64,000 bases of DNA from Paraspadella gotoi. Lineage: Eukaryota > Chaetognatha. The stretch lies in NCBI GenBank assembly GCA_051294375.1, contig CM119264.1, forward strand, positions 23,782,285-23,846,284, read 5' to 3'. Shown piece after piece: positions 63,185 to 64,000 of the stretch. Position 1 is the first letter of the stretch, and every line of letters starts with the position of its first letter. The position numbers and the translations under genes are program-made. Below the pieces are notes generated by a model. That model made no database searches, was not told the DNA's origin, and worked only from the letters and a program-made list of their open reading frames with translations.

Positions 63185-64000
63185 ATGGAGACGAGTTAGT
63201 GAGCGAATAAGACAACAAGACAGAGAGTGAGCGAGCGAATAGGACAACAAGACAGAGAGCGAGTGAGCGAGAGAATGAGAAGGACGAAAGCTCAAGAAAT
63301 TAAAAGAGAGAGAAAAAGTGAAAAACCGACGGAGAGTAGAAAACAAGAGCAAGAGAGTGNNNNNNNNNNNNNNNNNNNNNNNNNNNNNNNNNNNNNNNNN
63401 NNNNNNNNNNNNNNNNNNNNNNNNNNNNNNNNNNNNNNNNNNNNNNNNNNNNNNNNNNNNNNNNNNNNNNNNNNNNNNNNNNNNNNNNNNNNNNNNNNNN
63501 NNNNNNNNNNNNNNNNNNNNNNNNNNNNNNNNNNNNNNNNNNNNNNNNNAGGGAAGAGAGAAGTACTAAGGGAATTAAAAGCCAATATGGGGACTGGGGA
63601 CTTGGGGACTGGGGACTGGAGAGAGGTAAAGAGATAGGGTAAAGAGAGGATAAGAGTCGAGAAAAGAGAAGGAGATAGAAGGAGAAAAGAAAAACCAATG
63701 ATTTGCGATTAAAATCCGCGTTTGTTGCTTTCAACTTAATTTCTTTCTTTTCCTTTTTTTTCTTTCGGCAATTAAGAACCGCTAAATCACGAAAGAAACT
63801 CCATTTTAAAAAAAGCTTTTAAAAAAAGGGACGCATTTTTTTTGTCCATTTCCGTCGACGACGAATCGCGAAACGACGCCACCGATCTATTATTATTGCT
63901 TTCTTTTTTTTTAAATTGATGCGGCGACGCTTTCCTTAAAGATATTTTTTGGTCGGTCGGTCATACACTTAGTTTTAAAATTTGTTTCGTTCAAAATTGG
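63185..64000. other. Repeat-rich end of the window
   Basis: Tandem GAGCGAATA(A/G)GACAACAAG units at about 63195-63270, N gap 63360-63549, short GGGGACT(T) repeats at 63589-63617, then ordinary sequence with no gene signal. Confidence 0.5.

Overview
This is a eukaryotic, almost certainly metazoan, stretch. It is intron-rich, AT-leaning and dominated by simple-sequence repeats, chiefly (CT)n/(GA)n, with GT-AG introns and 24 runs of N. Repeat load and gene style suggest an arthropod, perhaps a crustacean; that is inference, since no diagnostic gene fixes the taxon. I see no rRNA, tRNA, CRISPR array, bacterial operon or intact transposase/reverse-transcriptase gene.

The one gene I can support is on the minus strand. 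It encodes a type I membrane protein with three immunoglobulin-like domains, in the style of nectin/CADM-type adhesion molecules. Eight coding exons run right to left: 43449-43215 (signal peptide and start of Ig1), 31587-31429, 29037-28874, 27394-27174, 16514-16271, 10752-10609, 10303-10082 (transmembrane helix) and 9321-8992 (His/Gly-rich cytoplasmic tail). Splice phases agree at every junction and give 573 open codons. The last exon ends in a splice donor, so at least one more 3' exon is missing: it lies in an N gap, was not recognised, or is outside the window.

The other striking content is structural. (a) 21.18-24.06 kb is repeated head to tail at 24.06-27.4 kb, including an identical second copy of exon 4. 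(b) 29.28-33.58 kb recurs inverted at 37.95-42.78 kb, with a broken exon 2 copy. (c) A block carrying exon 1 (33.585-35.412 kb) recurs directly at 44.73-46.87 kb and partly inverted at 42.9-43.67 kb; only the inverted copy has a clean exon. (d) 53.56-57.2 kb recurs at 60.93-63.18 kb. Copies differ mostly by small indels, and their edges often fall on 10-N or 25-N gaps. I read most of this as unmerged or mis-oriented contigs or haplotypes, not biology, but it needs reads to decide.

Layout: 0-9 kb, microsatellites and a dispersed repeat, with no convincing gene. 9-31.6 kb, exons 8 to 2 and their introns. 31.6-47 kb, the duplicated and inverted mosaic with exon 1. 47-64 kb, repeats and no recognised gene. 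Reuse of breakpoints suggests the true locus order is 29.28-33.58 kb, then 43.68-44.71 kb, then the exon 1 block as at 42.9-43.67 kb, then 46.87 kb onward.
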